From Erythroxylum novogranatense (taxonomy: Eukaryota; Streptophyta; Magnoliopsida; Malpighiales; Erythroxylaceae), in assembly GCA_029891385.1 (NCBI GenBank), contig CM057225.1, positions 77,339,887-77,403,886 of the forward strand: 64,000 nucleotides of DNA, given 5' to 3'. Positions 60,905 to 64,000 of the stretch are shown piece after piece. The notes under the pieces were generated by a model. It saw nothing but the letters and a program-made list of their open reading frames with translations. It did not search any database and was not told the DNA's origin. The first letter of the stretch is position 1. The number at the start of each line of letters is the position of its first letter. Both the position numbers and the translations under genes were made by a program.

Positions 60905-62542
60905 ATGGCACACAACAAACTAGCGGAAGAAGGTAATACAAATTATCGCCCTTCTTTGTTTAATGGTACTAACTATTCTTCTTGGAAAAATCCTATGAAG
61001 TATCATATTATAAGTGAGGGAGCAGAATATTGGAAGATCATTATCTTTGGTCCACATCCACCGTTTAAAGAAAATGGTGAGTTAAAAACGGAGCTGGAAT
61101 ACGATGACAATGACTGGAGGCAAGCCTACATCAACGCAAAGGCCATGAAGCTAATTTATTGTGCTCTCACGGTTGAGGAAAGAAACCGAGTTAATTCTTG
61201 TACCAGCGCTAAAGAAATGAGGGAAAGACTCCGCATCTCCCATGAAGGAACTAATCAAGTTCGGGAAACAAAGATCATCATGCTTCTCCATGACTATGAA
61301 ATGTTTGTCATGAAGGAAGGTGAGTCTATTTCCATTATGCTTGATCGTTTTGCAGAAATCATAAATGAATTAGGCAACCTTGGAAAGCATATGACGGATA
61401 GCGAGAAGGTGAAGAAGATTCTTTGCTCTCTACCGAAAGAATGGGATTCGTAAGTCACCGCCATTATGGAATCCAAAGATCTCAATCATTTGGAATTCAA
61501 CGCCTTGGTGGGATCACTTATCAACTATGAGATCATTCTTAAATCAAGAGGAGGTAGAGGTAAGTCACAAAATTCAATTGCTTTAAAAGCTAATGTTTCT
61601 TCTCTTGATGAAAGTGACAAAGAAATAGATGAAGAAGAAGAAGACGAAGAAATATCAATGTACGCCAGAAATTTGAAAAAGTTCAAAGGACTGCTCAAAA
61701 ATAAGAGAAAAGAATTAAGTGGCGGAAGAAATGGAGAAACGAAGAAGTATACTGTAGAAAGAAGGTCTAAAGGCTATGAAGAAAAGAAGAGTTCAAATCT
61801 TCAGAAAAATGACAAATATGACAAAGGGAAAAAGAAATCTAGCCTTGTAGCCACGTGGAGTGATGATGAGGAAGCATATCAAAGCAATGATGAAAACAAC
61901 CTTGCTCTTATGGCAGATAGCTTCTCAACAAGTGATGATGAAGATGAGGTAACCTCCATTGATCAAGATCTTATAGATTCTTTTAATGCTTTACAAATCG
62001 ATTTTGAAGAAGCTATTGAAATCAACAAGAAATTGAGAAAGCAAATAAGAGAACTAGTTGCTGAAAATAGTGTCTTGCATGAGACTATTGATGATTTAGA
62101 TTGCACTAAGGAAGATCACTCTACATGCCTTGCTGAAAAAGAAAATCTTACTTGTGAACTTAATAGACTTAGAAAGGAATTTTCTTATGTGGTTAAAAAA
62201 TTTGCTGGTGGGAATGAAAAATTTGAAAAGATGTTATCTTTACAAAGATTTTCAATTTCTAAACATGGTTTAGGATATGATCCATTTGATAGAGATTGTT
62301 CCTTGATTTCAAAATTCACTAAGGATGGAAAAGTTGCTCAATGTGCTAGATGCTTGAAAGATGGTCATATAGAACTTGCATGCAAAAGTACTAAAAGATG
62401 TGTTAAGGTTAAGAAAATTTGGGTAATTAAAGGCACAACACCACCTAATGTGGTTTATATGACTAACCAAAATGGACCCAAGATGGCTTGGGTACCAATG
62501 AGAAGAAAGGATGTTTCAGTTATAGGTACAAGCAAGGAATGA
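60905..62542 (+). pseudogene. Copia gag of element O, one nonsense codon
   Basis: Start chosen at MAHNKLAEEG (60905), soon after the primer site. FNGTNYSSWKNPMKYHI and YIDSEC-side features fit the UBN2-type gag; the region runs in a single frame of about 545 codons with one TAA at 61451-61453. The middle is acidic/lysine-rich (EEEEDEEISMYARNLKKFKG), followed by a likely coiled coil (about 61970-62200) and an intact CCHC knuckle, CARCLKDGHIELAC (about 62341-62382). The end TKRCVKVKKIWVIKG is typical of these gags. Gag packages the RNA. It is well preserved compared with other genes here. Confidence 0.9.
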
Positions 62543-62606
62543 AGAACCACCAAGCACATGGTACATTGATAGTGAATGTCGACTAATTGGTGACAAGTAT
62601 GCTAAC
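62543..62606 (+). pseudogene. Protease remnant of element O
   Basis: In a shifted frame the strand reads EEPPSTWYIDSEC, the start of the copia protease, with Glu in place of Gly in the active-site motif, then IGDKYANK. After that the sequence breaks into the palindrome array at 62607: the rest of pol is deleted. Confidence 0.75.
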
Positions 62607-62711
62607 AAGTCGACTTGTGTGGGTCAATAAGTCGACCTATGATATACACAACACTATAAAAATGAAGAAATTTCAGGATAAGTCGACTTATACAAATCGA
62701 CAAGTCGACTT
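62607..62711. repeat. AAGTCGACTT array at the pol-deletion point (element O)
   Basis: Exact copies at 62607, 62680 and 62702 and an imperfect one at 62629. It starts immediately after the last protease codons. Confidence 0.9.
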
Positions 62712-63355
62712 ATGTTTACACGGGTTCCATTGTTGGATTGTTATGTTATGTAATGACTTTGCATTTTCTTTGTGTTTGCTTATGCACTGCCAGTCCAATA
62801 TAAGTTATCTGGGTCTTCTTTAAAATTTCTTTTTTTTTTCCAAAATCTCCGAAAACATATTCTCTTCTACTTTTGAGATTTATTCATGATGATGTTTCTC
62901 CACCATGAATGTTTTTGTATCTAGCCAAGACCAACATTTCATATTATTTGTATTTGCTTGCTACTTGAGACTATTTGTATTTGATGACTTGTTTCTCTAT
63001 TTAATGTGATTACGATAATTTTTCATCTTCATTTTTGTATTTTATCTTTATAGTGATGACTTGTGTTTCATCTATTTCATCTATTGTTGGTTTGTATTAA
63101 TTGTTTTGATTATGACTAAAAAGGGGAGAAAAATGAGAAATTGGATATTGTTTAATTATTTGATTAAGGGGGAGTATGTGATAATTGTCTTTAATTTGAG
63201 TTTATCTTACAAGGCTATTAAATTCAATGATTTATATGATTAAGGGGGAGACTTCTAACCAAAATGACAAGGTATAAAAACCTTAATCAATGTTTCCTTG
63301 TTTTCATTTCTTAAACAATTTCTAAGTGTTTTGTCATTATCAAAAAGGGGGAGAT
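62712..63355 (+). other. 3' untranslated region with repeated polypurine tracts (element O)
   Basis: AT-rich DNA without genes. Purine tracts AAAAAGGGGAGAAAAA (about 63117), TTAAGGGGGAGTAT (about 63164), TTAAGGGGGAGAC (about 63241) and AAAAAGGGGGAGAT (63342-63355); the last abuts the 3' LTR and is the likely primer. Confidence 0.8.
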
Positions 63356-63856
63356 TGTTGGACCAATGGTGGTTGACAAATTAAATCCCACTTATGTTTT
63401 GATAATAACAAAATGTATAGAATTGGTTAAGAAATTATTTCAGGTATTTTGGGATTATTATTGTGCAAATCAAGATTGACAAGTGATAAATCATTGAAGA
63501 ATCAAGATGGAAGTTTCCTTATAAGTGAAAGAGACAATAATAATAAGGATTATAGAAGATTTGGTTGGATGTTACCGTTGAAGACAACATGTTTCGACTT
63601 GCACAAAGATAAGTCGACTTATACATCGAGATCTGAACAACACAAGTCGACTAGAACAATATAAGTCGACTTATCGAATGACACAAGTCGACTTACATAG
63701 CACAATTCGACTTATAGAAGAGCAAAGAAGCATTTTTACGTAAAATGTTGTCACAAGTTGACTTATACACTCGACAAGTCGACTTATAGGTGCAAAGAAA
63801 TCATACAACAGATCGATTAGCTACAAATGGAAAGGAGGATGTTAAAATGCGGTCAT
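63356..63856 (+). repeat. 3' LTR of element O, interrupted
   Basis: From TGTTGGACC; matches the 5' LTR closely until 63856, where an A-family LTR begins. The second half (66-bp repeats) is displaced to the right, outside the window. Confidence 0.9.
63597..63785. repeat. AAGTCGACTT array (O 3' LTR)
   Basis: Exact copies at 63611, 63663, 63685 and 63776; others have one or two substitutions relative to the 5' LTR. Confidence 0.9.
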
Positions 63857-64000
63857 TGTAGGAAAATCCGGGAGGAACATCACATGTTCCAAAGGCGGAA
63901 ACAAAATTTTTATTCCCGGACCTTCCGAAACCCAGATCGGTGTCGGTATGAAAACCTCAAACCTAAATAGCCAATAGAGACTATCTCTAAAGGTATCCAC
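63857..64000 (-). repeat. Second A-family copia LTR (start only)
   Basis: TGTAGGAAAATCC and the following 140 bp match the inner end of LTR A (4757-4900) with small differences. It is inserted in the 3' LTR of O and runs off the window. It may be a solo LTR or the 3' LTR of a whole element. Confidence 0.85.

Larger units (their letters stand above)
59675..63856 (+). mobile_element. Element O: gag-only Sirevirus-like copia element
   Basis: LTRs at 59675-60876 and 63356-63856 (the latter cut by an A-family LTR) flank 2.5 kb with a long gag, a few protease codons and no integrase, RT or RNase H. tRNA-Met primer site and polypurine tract are intact. Long gag and repeated polypurine tracts resemble Sireviruses. 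It fits the class of elements that keep only gag and rely on partners for pol. Confidence 0.88.

Noticed and set aside
62821..63355. Possible envelope-like gene after gag in O, as in some Sireviruses
   Set aside because: The region is AT-rich with only short frames (about 60 codons) and no membrane-protein or signal-peptide pattern.

Overview
This 64 kb window looks like repeat-rich intergenic DNA of a flowering plant, probably a eudicot. It is AT-rich and built almost wholly of LTR retrotransposons of the Ty1/copia and Ty3/gypsy superfamilies, many with very long LTRs (2.6 to about 4.8 kb), plus one LINE (L1-type) remnant. I see no host protein gene, tRNA, rRNA or CRISPR array. Every recognisable coding region is a decayed transposon gene.

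Layout, left to right (my letters): A, a copia element on the minus strand (1-6702, leaving the window on the left), sits in the left LTR of B. B is a chromodomain-type gypsy element on the minus strand (6703-16384), inserted in C, a minus-strand copia whose gag/protease (16385-17695), leader and part of one LTR (to 19874) are visible. D (19875-28020) is a gypsy-like element with giant LTRs and an internal region of only 574 bp. Then come a probable copia LTR fragment (28021-28724) and H, a plus-strand gypsy LTR split in two (28725-30614 and 44290-44820) by solo LTR G. G is itself split (30615-30674 and 40687-44284) by F, a complete but internally decayed gypsy element (30675-40681). After H lie three primer-binding-site-like motifs, a LINE endonuclease remnant (to 46083), LTR fragments, and the start of LTR J (47422). 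J is split by solo LTR M (47792-59559), which contains LTR N (49457-56602), which contains solo LTR K (49609-53073). J resumes at 59565 and is split again by O (59675-63856), a gag-only Sirevirus-like copia. A second copy of the A-family LTR begins at 63857 inside the 3' LTR of O.

The nesting rests on LTR ends, primer binding sites, polypurine tracts and target-site duplications: K TGCAT and M ATTTT exact; F GTGGA/GTGAA and G GATAG/GATGG at 4 of 5 bases.

The most interesting content is non-coding structure in the LTRs. (1) Arrays of short CpG-containing motifs, mostly palindromes (AAGTCGACTT, TGTCCGTTAAACGGACA and others), occupy equivalent LTR positions in related elements but differ in sequence between them; AAGTCGACTT also occurs in copia elements A and O. 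(2) The gypsy LTRs of B and N carry a block of about 130-180 bp closed by a 9-10 bp terminal stem and filled with small hairpins. (3) D, M and K carry two-tier hairpins with paired substitutions. (4) A hairpin followed by a pyrimidine tract and AG, like a 3' splice site, recurs in most of the gypsy LTRs.
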